Shown here one piece after another: positions 1-12,545 of a stretch of DNA of 64,000 nt. Source of the stretch: Ascochyta rabiei (taxonomy: Eukaryota > Ascomycota > Dothideomycetes > Pleosporales > Didymellaceae). The position numbers and the translations under genes are program-made. Where the stretch lies: assembly GCF_004011695.2 (NCBI RefSeq), contig NC_082419.1:434001-498000 (forward strand), read 5' to 3'. How positions within the stretch are numbered: position 1 is the first letter of the stretch; each line of letters begins with the position of its first letter. Below the pieces are notes generated by a model. That model was not told where the DNA came from. It saw only the letters and a list, made by a program, of their open reading frames with translations, and ran no database searches.

Positions 1-313
1 CTCAGCAAAGCTGCGGCGGTACCATTTGAACAGTCGCTAAGATTGTGGAGATTAGGCAGCCATCTCTTCAACGATGATGTGTACTCGGGTGTACTCGGCT
101 CCTCGAAACCGCGAGTGATACGCAATTCCGAGACTGGGGATTTTATTCTTGAATTATGTGAACAAAATGGACCGGCAATATGATTTTACTCAGTCGAGAT
201 CCGGGAGGCAATCATCATTTTCCTGTCGCATATCCAATTTCAAATCGTCAACACCCAACGCCTCTGGGTATCTAAACTCAACAACTCCAAATATGCTCAC
301 CGCACACTTTTCT
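1..313. other. window edge, no gene seen
   Basis: This stretch lies downstream of the aminopeptidase stop codon. I see no supported coding region, RNA gene or repeat in it. It probably contains the aminopeptidase 3' untranslated region. Confidence 0.5.
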
Positions 314-1546
314 TCACTGGCTCTTACTGAAGCCAAGTTCGTACAGAAACCCAAGCACGAGCTGGCCGTGTTGGAGGACATGCTTGGGGTCAATGTGTTC
401 GATGGTGTCGTTCGCTGTATGGATATAAGGATTGCGGTACTCGAACGCAGCTTCGAAAATGAAAGATGCCGGGTAACCATTCCTTGTAGCGGAGCCATGA
501 TCCGAGCAGGCATAGCCACACACACTGTTGACGCGTTCAATGTCGGTATACTACAACCGATTAAATTTTCGTGACTGGGAAATAATGAAGAGCGCGGAAA
601 CCTTACCTCATCGATGATACGGCCAACGTACTCGTTCAAATTTGGATCGGTAAAGTCTGTGATTAGACCAAAGCTCTCTGGCTTGCCTGCATTGATTGTA
701 CCTTTAGTATAACCAACCATATCCTGGTTCAACATTGCCCAGACGTCTTTGCCAGCGTTGGAGTACTGCGTGAAGATGTCTTGACTGCCACGTAGGCCAC
801 CCTCCTCAGCAGCGTACCAATGAAATTCGATACTGTTTTGCAACTTGCTCGGGCCAAAGTCCTTGTCGGAAAGAAGCACACGGAGCGACTCGAGCAGCAG
901 GAAAGAGCCCGAAGCGTTATCATCCACACCTGGCGCTCTGGCTTCCAGACGGTTTGCGCCATTCACAGAGTCTAGATGCGCACCAACAACGACCGTTCTG
1001 TTGCTACGCCCAGGTACCGTGACTACAATAGACTTCTGTGGCCAGAGTGCGTGCGGAAAGGCCTTGGCAGTGACGCCCTGCTTTTTCGACTTCAAAACCA
1101 CGTCCTGCACCTGACTTAAGAGCCACTCGGATGCTTGAGTGCCTGTGACGGTCTCGGAAAAGCGTGTGTGGTAAATTGCATACTTCTCGAGATTACTCTT
1201 GATATTGTCCCACTTGAGCTTGGGGAACAGGCGTCTGATGTTCTCTTCGTATTTGAATTTGGATGGGTATGGAGCAGGAACCTTGACGGCTTTGACCTCG
1301 GCGTTGAATTCTGTGATATCGAAGAAATGACTTCCGCAGCCACCGCTCTGTCCTGATCAGTAACACATCATAGTTTGAGTTACATCAATCACTTACAGAC
1401 GACAACTCCCATCGCTCTTCTTCAGTGATTTGCACAGTCCGACCGGGAGCTGTTTCAATAGTATACAAAGCTCTAGGCTTAATCTGCTCCGGCTCCGCGA
1501 TGACAGCGGTAGCACAGGCCGCGGCAATGAGAGTAATGGCCTTCAT
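314..1546 (-). CDS. LAP1: secreted leucine aminopeptidase, peptidase family M28E
   Basis: Secreted zinc aminopeptidase that removes N-terminal residues (leucine-type preference in the family) from peptides outside the cell. My three-exon model is 1546..1397, 1347..607 and 550..314, 375 aa, close to the ~380-390 aa of fungal Lap1. The start gives a signal peptide ([19 protein letters not shown]). Five metal-site motifs appear in order: [21 protein letters not shown] (catalytic Glu and zinc Glu), NQDMVGY and IHTANDT. Cysteines in VCGYACSDH match the family's C-terminal disulphide region. Introns are 49 and 56 nt with GTAAGT and GTAAGG donors; the first acceptor is CAG before AGCGGTGGC, because the nearer AG puts the downstream exon out of frame. 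The family is made as a zymogen with an inhibitory propeptide, consistent with the N-terminal ~80 residues. Family identity is strong; substrate preference is inferred. Confidence 0.93.
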
Positions 1547-2562
1547 GTTATTGACACAGTTTGATATGAATTGGCGAAGTAGGTCTGAGCTGGGAGGTAC
1601 GAATCATAGCGAGAACTGCTCGATACAAGTACTATCAACCTGTCTGTCGCGGTCGCCAACACGACATGCAGTCAGCGGATCCATCGCGTAATAACATGCT
1701 GTTTGCGATATTTCAGTAGTCAAGCTGGCAACACCAAGACCGGGAATATGCTGAAAGCACCAATGAATATTTTGCAGCAGTCTAAAATAATTCTCGGCGT
1801 TCTTGTCCCTGTGGAGCATGCGACGAAATGTCTTGTCGACTGCCTAATATGATTTAGTCTCGAATTGACTTTGCTGGTAGCGAGCATTTATGTGCCTAAA
1901 GCCAGTCAGAATTATCCAATATCTGCCTGTAGGATGGAGAAACGGCTGATGTTGATACCTGTGGGCATGCCGGGAGGAAGGCTTTTAGCGTTGACTCATG
2001 CGAACTAACTGTTGAAGGCCTGATCAAGGTAGTCAGGTAGTATTTAAGCCAGCTGTAGGCTCGAATACAATATCTGCGCGTCGTTCTGTGAGTATCTCAG
2101 AATCTTGCAAAGACATAAGGCGGTGAGCGGTCGTAGATTCCAGTTTCTACTATACGTGGCTAATATCTCGCCTGAAATCAAACGGTGCTACGCAATGTGA
2201 AGAGAACCTGGTCAAGACGCATAGTCGTGCGTGGTACAATGGCGCGTATTTCGTTTGTTGATGGTCGAGCGAATAATCTATCTAAGTTTGGTACCGGACT
2301 CTTTTTCCCACTTTATTTCACTTCACTTCACTTCCATTCTTGGTAGCCAACTGGATCGCCGCAAGCCGTAAGGTTAATACGCTGTTTTTTTTGCAGAAAG
2401 TTTGCCGCAATCTTTCCTGCGGCTCTCCCACGCTCGTCACGCGACAAACTCCCGTTTGAGTAGACTTGACCTACGCTCGTATTCGCTCAGTCCTGCACCA
2501 ACTTCGCCTTTTACTCTGGAAGCGAATAAACTGTACTTGTTCTGTTATCAACTCGCTGTGCA
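1547..2562. promoter_or_regulatory. divergent intergenic region between aminopeptidase and unknown gene
   Basis: About 1 kb between two divergent genes, so it should contain both promoters. A pyrimidine-rich CTTCA-repeat tract lies at about 2318-2338, and T-rich sequence sits just before 2400, typical of fungal core promoters. I see no definite TATA box or named operator. Confidence 0.4.
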
Positions 2563-3842
2563 ATGCCTAGATTTTCACGCTTCTACTCTCCGTCCGAGGC
2601 GGAAGCACTTGCTAATATCACGCGGCTCCTTCCTCAACCGACGGAATGTGCGCCGCAGTTCACTAACAGCGATGCGGAACAGTTGTCTGGTCTTCTCAGT
2701 AGCAAAGTCGTCTATTCACGGCGCCCGCGGAACGATTTCAACCAGCCACCATTCAGTCTACCACAACCCGTACAGCCCGTCGAGCAACTATTGAGTATAT
2801 CTGGTTTCAGTATCTCTCATGAAACCGTACATCGCAGTAAGAGCATGCACTATTCGAGCTCTTCCGAAAACTTAACGGAGTGGAAGACCAGGAGTCGGAC
2901 GCCAAGCTCGGACGAGCCATTCCCTTCGCCAACCTCAAGTGTCAAGGCCGAGACTTCGAGCACCAGCAACAGCTCACCGGAGGATGATTCGGCGCACGCG
3001 TGGGTCCATATTGAGGAAGATGATCGTTGCTTATTATGCTAACATCGACCAGGGCTGCACCCACGCTGGGAAAGCGCGAATACAGCTGCGGCTTGTATTC
3101 AGACTACTACGCTGCCTATCCACAAGATATACTTCAAGGCATGGACACCCAGTTCAGCAAATACTCCTACGATCTTCACGAAGGGAGCACTGCTATTCCA
3201 TTCATCATGGCCCAGGCTCCAGCAGACACGCACGCCCAGCTAGTTGCAGTCGATCGAAAGCTCTGGACAGCAGGTGGTAGCAATACTACTGAAGACACTC
3301 CAGCAAACGAGACAGCTGCAGCCACCGTTCTAGAACGCTTTCAGAACATTGAAAATCAGCGCCTGGCCTCGATCAGGCGGATCACACAGGCAGAGGGTGC
3401 CAAATCGGAAGATGTATACGCATTACACAACGACAGATCCATTTCAAAACGCGCGGCATTCATTGCGAAGAGTCAAGCCTCAAAACATAGCTTGCTTGTT
3501 GTTGGCAAGTCTGCGAACCAGAGACGCCCCGCGATGCATAAGAACAAGAAGCGGAGATCGATCATGCTATCGCCGCCCCCCACGGATAGGAAACATGAGC
3601 AGAAACTAAAGCCAGAGCTACCGGCTGAGCAGACAAGGCCAACCATCCTGATCTTGAACCAGAAGGAGGACAATCAACGACGCGACATGGACTCCGCTTT
3701 GCAGGGAAAACGTCTTGACTTGGACAACACGCAACATGTGCATGAATTGATGGAAAAATTGGGCAAGGCGATGACAGAAGACCATGAAGCCAATGAGGGT
3801 CAGATAGTGGGGGAAAAAGCGGGAGTAGGTGCATCAAATTAG
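2563..3842 (+). CDS. hypothetical protein, two exons, Ser-rich then charged
   Basis: I do not recognise the family. The model is exons 2563..2999 and 3053..3842, 408 aa. The 53-nt intron has donor GTGGGT, a perfect branch motif (TGCTAAC at about 3037-3043) and a CAG acceptor, and the reading frame is kept through the join (AHA-AAPTLGKREY). The N-terminal third is rich in Ser, Pro and Thr (SSSSENLTEW, TSSTSNSSPEDD). The C-terminal half is basic (HKNKKRRSIML) and then helical with many charged residues. No signal peptide or membrane segment is visible. A nuclear or regulatory role is possible but unsupported. The ATG at 2563 was chosen as the first one that opens the frame. Confidence 0.6.
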
Positions 3843-4519
3843 ACACGAGCGTCGCTGACATCTGAAAGGATAATTTCTCAGACGAGAAAATTGGGGATCA
3901 GGTAAGCAAGACGATGAGATTGAAAGGAAAGACGAGGAGGAATGCAAAGCATCGAATTGTACGATGAATGTTCGTCTCAGGCTGTGTACAAATGGTGTAC
4001 TCCCGAACCTGGGGCATTGCAGCTCTATGAATATAACACTCGCGCAGCAACGCAAAGCAATTCAAATTAGAATTGTCTCATTCGGTGAGATCTCAATGTA
4101 GGCAATGGAGTTACCGCCATGTCGTGCTCGGTGTTTACTAAAGTCTTTGCGAGCGATACCACTGGCCAAAGCCGAACGGTGCCCCGCAATAGCCGGTAGG
4201 TCGTCAGCATGAGCCGTCGGAGAATCGCATTGAAGTGCAATTTCTGCACGCAGCTCAGCAATGTGAATCTCCAAAGTGAACCGAGAACACTGATTTCTTG
4301 TTCCAGGTCAAGCCGAGCTGTGTAAACGTTAGGTTCACATCGATCCGCCTCAAATGCTCGCTCTGTGAACAAGAAGGCTGTTAGCGTCGGCATTCCGCGG
4401 ACTCGGCACTCGGTCCCGACGGCGCTTTACCCACAGGCAACCCTTTCAGTCACTACCCGCCGCCAGACTTAACAGTCTTGTTCCTGCGCCATCCGCGCAG
4501 CACTCCACCAGCCTGTGAG
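3843..4519. other. intergenic, promoter of the Zn2Cys6 factor
   Basis: No convincing gene on either strand. The right half probably holds the promoter and 5' untranslated region of the transcription factor that follows. Confidence 0.4.
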
Positions 4520-7054
4520 ATGGCCACAACACAGGACCCGAACAGTGCCTTGGGTACACAGGATGCAAATTCGACCACTAAGAAGCGGACCCACCCCGAG
4601 GACTTCAAGCGCGCCTACAAGGCTTGCATTAATTGCCGGCAGCGCAAGGCAAAATGCATTCTGGGCACTGGGCCGGACGGTGGTGAGCTAAAGCCACCGT
4701 GCCAAAGATGCAAGCGAGAAATGCGAGAATGCGTCTTCAGATCTGAACGCTCATGGGTGAAAAGACGAAAGCCTGGAGAGGTGAGAGATGAGGAGGAAGA
4801 GGAGACTCTGAGCTCGAGACCTCAGACTCAGCCCCCTGCGCCTGCACCCGTACCTACCCAACCGTCTCCCGCGCAAAGGTCATCTATCTCGGGCCATGGA
4901 TTCACGCCTGTGCAAAGTCCTTATTTGAATGGACGTGCACATCGCTCTGACATCCTGTCGCCACCGGCTCATTTTCGCCGAGTATCATCGTCTCAGCCAG
5001 ATCTTGCCCACTCCGTGATGAGGACTGTTGTTTCTAGCGGCAGTGATGCTTTGAACCTGCTCTTTGAGGCTGCGAACCATCGCGATGCTATCGATAACCA
5101 AGAAGCAAACGGGTCGCAGGCGTACGAAACCCCAAGGTCAGGACCGTCTTGTGGGTACGATGCTGGGTCGCCGTACCACACATTCCGAGCGCAGCCAGTG
5201 CAGATGTCAACACCATCGCCAGAGACGCTCAAGATATGGACGTCATGTCGATTTGTGCAGATGGGGTGGTTTTCTGCGCACGAGGCCGTTACCTACGTGG
5301 ATCTTTTTTTCAAGAACTGCTCACCTCTATCGCCTATCCTCGGCGACTTCTACTCGCATCACGAGAATCACTACTCATTAATAGCATTGGACCCGTTCCT
5401 GTGTGTCACCATACTCATGATATCGTCTCGCTACAACATCCTGCCTGGCGTAGGAGGTGCATCAAGAGGCTACTTTGTCCACGACCGATTGTGGGAGCAG
5501 TGTCAGCGCTTCATCATGAAGATCATGCTCGGTCAGGTCAAGCCTTCAAAAGCACAGAGTCGGACAATTGGCTCAATCGAAGCGTTGCTGCTGCTTTCAG
5601 AGTGGCATCCGCGCGCACTGCACTTCCCCACTGCGGCGGACGGATGGGACTGTGAGCTGATGATCGGCGCAAACAACACCACAGCAGAAGGCGCTAAGCT
5701 CTTAGAAGGAGACACGACATCAAGTCGATGGCTTGAAGATGTGATAGAGCCTGCCAAACGATCGGATCGGATGTCGTGGATGTTGATGGGCTCTGCCTTG
5801 TCGATGGCCCAAGAGCTGGGCCTGTTCGAGGACAACGCTAGCATCGACAAGGATCAAAGGTCATACCCCAAGTCGTCTACCGAGTTCCTGATATTACGGC
5901 GCATACGAGCTCGGAAGCTTCTCTATGTCTTGCTGGAGCAGCTGTCGTGGCGTCTGGGCTGCACTTCTATGATACCGCAGAGCCTGAACCACGCACTGAT
6001 GGAGAAGATCCCAGTAGATTCCGCTACTGGCGCCGTTGAGCAGTGGCAATCGTTCATGAGTGCATGGGTCGAGCTCACCAAGCTCGCGCGGTCTGTATCT
6101 GACACTATCTATCCCTCTGCAGCGACAACGAAGAGCTTGCTGCGGACCGGACGGTACATCGGACTGTTGGAGCACTTCCAACCGCTATTGACCTCGTGGC
6201 GCAAAAAGTATCTAGATCCTTGTAGTATGTACCTTCAAATTTGTGTGCTGCCCAGACTGACTCCCGTGCAGAACTGAAGGTAGGACTACATGACATGCTC
6301 ACGATTGAATACCAATATGTCCGCATCTACACCAACTCAGTAGGCATGCAAGCAGTCGTCGAACGAACCCTCGCCGAGACAGATACCGATGTCCCACAGG
6401 ACGATATCTTACCCATGAACCTCGAGCCCAGAGACTACGACTTCATCCAAGAAGTCGTAGACGGAAGCTGTCAAATTCTGCAAAAGGTAGTCCAGCTCTC
6501 AGAATCAGGGGCCCTGCGCTATTCGCCCGTGCGGATATTTCTGCGCATTACGACGTCGTCGATATATCTGATCAAAGGTCTGAGCTTGGGATCACGGAAC
6601 CAGAAACTGCAGTCGTCGCTCGACATCCTGGATGCCGCAATCCGCGCTCTGCGTGCCAGTACGTATCACTAGCTCTTAGCATCCATGCATAACTAACAGA
6701 CACGCAGGCGTTCTCGATGACATGCACCTCGCCTCCCGCTACGCCACTCTCCTCGAACTACACGTCGCTCGCTTACGCGACAGTTTCGTCGTCTCCTCGC
6801 GCCCACCGCGGATTCCATCGCGCGCCACGTCTGCCGAGAGGAATGGCACCACGGGTATGGACTTCCTGAACAACCATGCTGGTCAGTCGGCGCTTGCGGG
6901 GCTAGCAGGAGATGTAACGGGCATGATGCCTGACGATGATTGGCTAGCACTGCCTTTTGATCCGGCGATGGCGCCGTTTGGACTTGACAATCAGCAGAAT
7001 TTCCAGAGCTTTGACGATGGGACACTGGACTTTATCTGGAATCTGCCCATGTAG
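4520..7054 (+). CDS. Zn2Cys6 binuclear-cluster transcription factor
   Basis: Fungal-specific nuclear regulator. The three-exon model is 4520..6224, 6272..6658 and 6708..7054, 812 aa, with 47- and 49-nt introns (GTATGT and GTACGT donors; the second has a CTAAC branch site). Cysteines 36, 39, 46, 61, 64 and 71 form the C-x2-C-x6-C-x14-C-x2-C-x6-C cluster, followed by a basic linker (WVKRRKPGE), a Pro/Gln-rich low-complexity stretch, and a long helical region typical of the fungal middle homology region. The C-terminus is acidic and hydrophobic (DDDWLALPFDPAM, DDGTLDFIWNLPM), like an activation domain. The cluster sequence (YKACINCRQRKAKC) reminds me of Aro80-type aromatic amino acid regulators, but that is only a resemblance. 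I chose the ATG at 4520 rather than 4478 because it leads directly into the conserved N-terminus. Confidence 0.88.
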
Positions 7055-8903
7055 GATACAGCGAAATTGTTGGAGCGAACAGAAAAAGAAATCGAGGAAT
7101 GATTCTTGTGTATTGCTACATATCAAAGCGGCGTAATCCAAAACGATAGTACTACACCGTTTGGGAACATGAACAGCGCATCCGACTGACTATGCACGAT
7201 ATGCAACGACCAATCCAGATGAATTACACTGTACTTTGCACCGGCCCATACACCCCAAGGCCCTCAGCATGCACCTGCACTGGCACACGCTAGCATGGAA
7301 TCTTTTCATCTCTCTCTTCACCCTCCACCCTACGAAAACCGACCACAAGAAGATCCACACCCCCGATCACAAGCTGTAGCCCGCAATCAGTGGCTCGCAT
7401 CGAACCCCAGCCCCGACTTCGGCTCCGAGAAAGCGTTTCCAGCTGTGCTCTCAACGCGGAACCTCTGACAGTACAAGGGGACAGTGACGAAGATACTTTT
7501 CCATTCCCAACTCGTCTCACTTTTACTTTCGCTTCCACAGCCCAGCATTTACGATTGACAGTAGGAGTGTCTCCGCAACTCCAGCCAAACGGCATGTTCC
7601 GAGCCCTCGGTGCATATCAACATTTTTATTTTTTTGATTGGCACCATTACGCGTGGCAGTGAGAAGAGATGTCTAACATCACGGAGGTGTGCTTTGGTCG
7701 GCGCTCAACTTGTGCAAGTAATTGTATTTGGTTAGTCGCATAGATACGTAAGTATTACAGATTACTCTATCATAACATTCCCTTCCCTCGGTCAGAACGT
7801 GTGCAGCGTGCCCTCTGATGCAGCTTCGTCAAGTTTTGAGCGGTGGCTGCGAAAACAAGGTGGACAAGGATATGTGTCAAGTTCAGAATTGGGGTAGGAT
7901 AAGCAGACGGTATAGCATGACTGCGAGGCTCTTCCAAATGAAGCATTAACCCTGAAACTGTCCCAGCTGGTGTCGGCACCGGTAGCTAGCGCATCAACAG
8001 CAGCAGTAGATAGGGCAGTCTTTCCATCGAAAACACTGGGCCGGATTGGAGCGGAATCAGCTAGCTTGTTGGCTGCCGGAGTCTGGGTCTCTGGTGTAGC
8101 TCCAGGTGTATTGTCGAGAACAGGTGTCGCCTCAGGTGTGGGGTTTACGGCAGGTATAGCTCTGGAGCAGTTGTTGCGACATTTGACATGACTTTAAGTG
8201 TTACCGCCACATCGGTCGAAGACTCAGGTTTAGTATCATAAACGAGTGGTTGAATCGACTCCTGGAGTGTTCGCTAGGGTACAATGGACGCAACTTCAGA
8301 TAGAAGCCCAAAGACACATATGTGGTCAAAACCCCCACAAAACTCGCCATTCATACAGCTAAGGAGATACCTAGGGTTTTCGTTGCATGAAGGACCTGGT
8401 TCTTTGTGGTTCTCTTTGTGTTGGAGTTGGAGATTGTTTTGTGTAGTTTGGTCATGCAGCGTTGGAAAATCCAAGGATGGCGCTGCAACAAAACTTCTTT
8501 TAGAAAACCCCCTGGATTCAAAGCTTTCGGAGAGCTAAGCAGCTCAACAGATAGACCAAACGGTTGCCCTTGTCAGATTCGATGCGTTTCCAAATTTACC
8601 TCCAAATGGCTGCCGAAGAGATTTTTTGCTTCAGGTTAATCCTCGTGGTTGTTTGATTGTCGTAGCGTAATTCTCGGATTCGAGAATTCACAGATCCATC
8701 AATCGAAACTTATGCACAAGCTCCAAATTACTGTCTTTCTCGACGTGTTGGAAGGAGAGCTTTCGGCAATACGTGGAAGGAGCAGTGACTGAGGCTAGGC
8801 CAGTCGTTCAGTGAGCGTGTGGTTTTAGATAGCCCGTACTGCGAGCATACAGTTACACTGGCTGCGTACGAGACCATACGTACGTGTCGGTGCACTGGCA
8901 ACC
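7055..8903. other. long gene-free stretch
   Basis: About 1.85 kb between convergent genes. Short open frames exist but none shows a domain, codon consistency or a plausible splice model. At 8670-8690 there is a short palindrome-like motif (CTCGGATTCGAGAATTC). I see nothing else. Confidence 0.4.
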
Positions 8904-10184
8904 TCAAGTCTCTTTGATGGCTTCAAGCTCCTCTGGTCTACCACCGCCAACCATGTGTGTGCCATCACCATTTCCGTCAAACCAGCGACTGCTTCTGTGC
9001 CAGCTAGGGAGATTCTCTGAATCTTCGTCCTCATTCTTGCAACCACGTCTACACCCACCGCCTTGTCGCCAGTTGGTACTTGCCCATTTCATGCACCGAG
9101 CGTACTCTGCGCATCGACCAGATCTTCTTTTTTTGTTGGCAGAGAATTCGGTGAGTGTCTGACGAGGAGAGAAGCGTCGCAGGGTGATGATCGAGTGTGC
9201 GCAAAAATCAGGTATCGGGACCGATAGATGCGTCAGGGCCAGAGCGGTAGTCTCGAGCGATTCGAGAGTGTAGAGTAGTTCAATAGTCGAGGATGTAAGG
9301 AAAGGCTGTTGCGGCTTTGAGAGTGTAATAGAAGATAGTGACGATGCTTTTCGCCGAAGTACCCTCTTTTGCCCTGGTCCCAGCTCTCTAGAAGGCATAT
9401 GCCCATCCTCCACAGCTGTAGGAACCGGTGTGATGGCTCGAGCAAAGGCATCATCCATCTCTTCAAGAGCGCCAATGGCTGGGCCATCTATCTCCCACTC
9501 GAGCACCTCTTTGCTGCAGTCCGCCATGCCCATATAGATGAGATCCTTGAGCTCCATGAGCAGCTCAAAGATCATACGCTGCGGTATTGGACGCTGATCG
9601 AAGAGCGTTTGTATGGCTGGGAGGAACTTGCGTGCTATTTCTCCACCGGTGTAGATGTTCTTTCCGTGCGAGAAGGGCGCGTTGTCTGCCATCTGGATTT
9701 CGACTTTTGACATCTGGCGACTGATTCCGGCAGCTAGATGGCGGATTTGTACGAGGGGGTTTTGCGTGAGGGAAGCTTGGAGGGTCGGAGATAGATCTGG
9801 GTTCATGTCAGCCTTGCTGTCTTGATCACGGCAGAAGAACAGGTGCAGCTGCGTACCTGTAAATGAGACCTCGCCAGCAAGCATGACTAGAGCTTCGGCA
9901 AGCTCTTTCTCTTTTTCTCTCAGTTCTCGTCTCTGCGCCTGCATGCTCCGCCATGGAACCACAAAGCTGATGCTCTTCCCGCTAACATCCACTGCCTTTC
10001 CATCTTCGAGTTCTGAGGTCGTTTCAACCACGTTTGTCTTGCCGTATTTTTTGCCCTTGGAAGCTCGTACGTCGTCTTGGTGGTATTGAAGCGTGAGGTA
10101 AAAGTCATTTTTGTCGCGAGTGTTGCGAAGGTTGCGCCAAACCCCTACCAGGGCTTTTGCAGAGAAGATTTGTTGTGCAGGCAT
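8904..10184 (-). CDS. hypothetical protein, conserved-looking, single exon
   Basis: An uninterrupted 426-residue frame; the first true ATG is at 10184 (MPAQQIFSAKALVGVWRNL). I do not recognise the family. Residues ~100-125 are a Glu/Arg/Lys-rich helix (QRRELREKEKELAEAL) that could form a coiled coil. The middle is mixed alpha/beta. The C-terminal ~70 residues contain a cluster of Cys, Trp and Gly (YARCMKW, GGGCRRGCKNEDED) that may be a degenerate metal site or a region where the frame has left an exon. No signal peptide or membrane segment. Gene reality rests on length alone; the 3' end is the least certain part. Confidence 0.55.
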   Translation of the reverse strand: MPAQQIFSAKALVGVWRNLRNTRDKNDFYLTLQYHQDDVRASKGKKYGKTNVVETTSELEDGKAVDVSGKSISFVVPWRSMQAQRRELREKEKELAEALVMLAGEVSFTGTQLHLFFCRDQDSKADMNPDLSPTLQASLTQNPLVQIRHLAAGISRQMSKVEIQMADNAPFSHGKNIYTGGEIARKFLPAIQTLFDQRPIPQRMIFELLMELKDLIYMGMADCSKEVLEWEIDGPAIGALEEMDDAFARAITPVPTAVEDGHMPSRELGPGQKRVLRRKASSLSSITLSKPQQPFLTSSTIELLYTLESLETTALALTHLSVPIPDFCAHSIITLRRFSPRQTLTEFSANKKRRSGRCAEYARCMKWASTNWRQGGGCRRGCKNEDEDSENLPSWHRSSRWFDGNGDGTHMVGGGRPEELEAIKET

Positions 10185-10677
10185 GGTGATGCGCAACGTG
10201 GAACGTCGCTCACATCGCAGAGTACGAACGTATAGTTTGCGACGTGTTGCTACGCGTACTCGACTCGGTGTCGAAAGAAGGTACGTGAGATGTGAGGGTG
10301 GAGCTTGCTAAGCTGGCCGTGCGTGTGGATTCCATCCTTGTTTACTTTTAGCTTCAAGTGGTAAACACGTGGGGCCGAGGTGGGGTGCTCTGTCGCTGGG
10401 AACACCAAAACGTCACCTTGCATGGTGGTTATAGATTTTGCTAAGATGCTCTCTTTGGTTCTACACAAAGCTGAGTATATTTTGACCGGTGTATCCTGGT
10501 ATCTATACATACAGAGCTATCCCTCGCCTAACACCGACGTCCCATGATGGTAGCAAGATGAGCCCCAATAGACCCAAAATGTGCTGATGCGCCGAAGAAC
10601 ACCAAACTATGCATCGCTACAAGTAAGCGAACAATGACTGTCGAATCCAGAGCCAATCTGGATCTACGTGACCCTGT
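10185..10677. other. intergenic between two minus-strand genes
   Basis: Holds the 3' flank of the phosphatase gene and the promoter of the minus-strand gene to its left. I see no coding region. Confidence 0.4.
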
Positions 10678-12256
10678 TTACATCAGACCCTGCATGCCAT
10701 TCGAGGCGTACGCCATGGGCTTGATGTTCGGATGCGGCACGGCGTCGAACTGTGTGTACCTAAGCTTGTAGTCAGGGCCGATCTTAATGAAAGCTCCCTT
10801 GTTGCTCGTGCTGTCGCAGTAGTTGGGTGCAGAGAAGACAGTGATGCAGCGTCCGTCATGCTCAACCTCATAACCCTCCATGCGAACTTCATGCGATCGA
10901 ATGATGGCCTCGAGGCCGTTGTTCTCGCAGAAACGCTTGGTGATGTCGGGTCCGAATTGCAGACCGACACCACGCTTGCTGGGTCCACGTCCAGGTGCAG
11001 TCTGAGGGTCGGTCCAGAGCATTTCCATCATAAGACCAGACTGGCCCGGTTGTCTCTGCTTGAATCGGTCAAGCTTCCTGACATCGTCCAGTGTGATCTT
11101 GTCATCCGAGAACAAACCACCATGAAGGACAAAGTACTTCTTGCCGATGAGCGTTGCGAGGGGCAGTAGTGAGAAGGACTCGGAGAACAGCTTGAAGATG
11201 CGCTCGGTGTACTTGGCTCTGCATTCACCCTCAAAGCCGTACATGCGGTTCATATCGTCGGTCTCGTGGTTTCCACGGTTGAGGAAGAACCTATCAGGGT
11301 ATAGCCACTTGTAGGCGTACAACAGAAGGGCGATCTCGGTAGACCATGATCCTCGGTCGACAAAGTCACCGTTGAACAGGAAGGAGTGCTTCTCAGAAGG
11401 CTTGCCAGCAAGCTTGAAGATGTTCATGAGATCGAAGAATTGACCTGAATGTAGTCAGTACCGTCCAACGGCATGTTTCGCCGATTCACCTACCATGTGT
11501 GTCACCGCAAACTGTAACCTCATGTCCTTCGTCGACATCGTACTCGATCATGGTTGGCTCCTTCTTGGAGATTTCCATGACAGCAATGATGATCTGGTAG
11601 GCGTACTTCTTGGCCAGCTTCTTTCCGTTTTTGAACCTCTCAGTCATGTCTTCGATGAATTCGGGCGTCATCTTGTCTCCCAGCTCTGCGCCGTCGTAGC
11701 CAGTCTCCACGATCATGTTGTCGATGTCCAGACCCTCTGCGACCGATGGCGCATCCTCGACCTCGATGGCCTTGAGGAAGGCATCTCTCTTGATGATTTT
11801 CTCGCATTCGAGCATGCGCAGCTTCGCGGTCGCATCATTGGGCGCTTTCTTAACAACGAGCTTCCAATCCCTCAGAGCGTCTCGGTGCTTCAAAATGAGG
11901 GTGTTGGCCGAGGCGCGGCGGTAGTATGCCTGAATCTACGGTGAGCCTTTGCCGGACCTGTTGTGCGGCATGCCCTACCTTGACATTGTTGGGGTCGAGC
12001 TGGATGGCCTTGTCTGCATCTGCAACGGCAAAGCCGTATGCTTCGACCTTCAGATTGGCCTGCGGAAGCGAGTAAGCAAGTGGTCGTGTGCAGCGGCCAA
12101 GCCACGTACCTGTGCGCGGTTGGTGTAGAAGGAAGGCTCCTTGTCATAGGTCTCAATAGCCTTTGTGTAGAAGTCTAGCGCAGTAGGCCAGTCGTGGGCC
12201 TTGAAGGCGTCGTTGCCCTTGTTCTTGAGCGCTATGGCTTCCTCCTTGACGCCCAT
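10678..12256 (-). CDS. PPT1: serine/threonine protein phosphatase 5 (TPR-PP5)
   Basis: Ser/Thr phosphatase that acts with Hsp90 through its TPR domain and dephosphorylates client and co-chaperone proteins (known for the family). The four-exon model is 12256..12110, 12059..11979, 11935..11494 and 11444..10678, 478 aa, the usual PP5 length. The N-terminus has the tetratricopeptide repeats (ALKNKGNDAFKAHDWPTALDFY, residues 8-29; YYRRASANTLILKHRDALRDW later). The catalytic half has all PPP-family metal and active-site motifs in order: GDTHG (~220), GDFVDRG (~249), GNHE, HGG and RSHE, ending in APNYCDSTSNKGA. The C-terminal extension (MAYASNGMQGLM) is the PP5 autoinhibitory tail. It starts 289 bp from SPT4 in the opposite direction, suggesting a shared promoter. 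Confidence 0.97.
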
Positions 12257-12545
12257 GATGCGTCTAAAGTTTGTGCGGCGTGGCGGGGTATAGGATGCGT
12301 ACGAGTACGGCGCGGGCAGGCGCGATGGGTGGAGGTGAAAACGCGAGTTTGGAAGTAGTGGGCAGCGAAAGATGCTTTCCAAGAATGAAAAGGTGACGCA
12401 CAACAAATTGTCGCGAGCTGCCAGCGCCTTGAGCTGCTTCCCGCGCCCTAACGAGTTATCAAGCCTCCAAGGTCCCCGCTATTCGCCTTGCCACCGACGC
12501 ATTGACCAATCGGCGATCCCTGCAGTGGCCTAGCTACCCGCCAGC
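12257..12545. promoter_or_regulatory. bidirectional promoter PP5 / SPT4
   Basis: Only 289 bp separate the two divergent ATG codons, so both promoters must share this space or overlap 5' untranslated regions. It is CG-rich and has no obvious TATA box. Confidence 0.55.
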
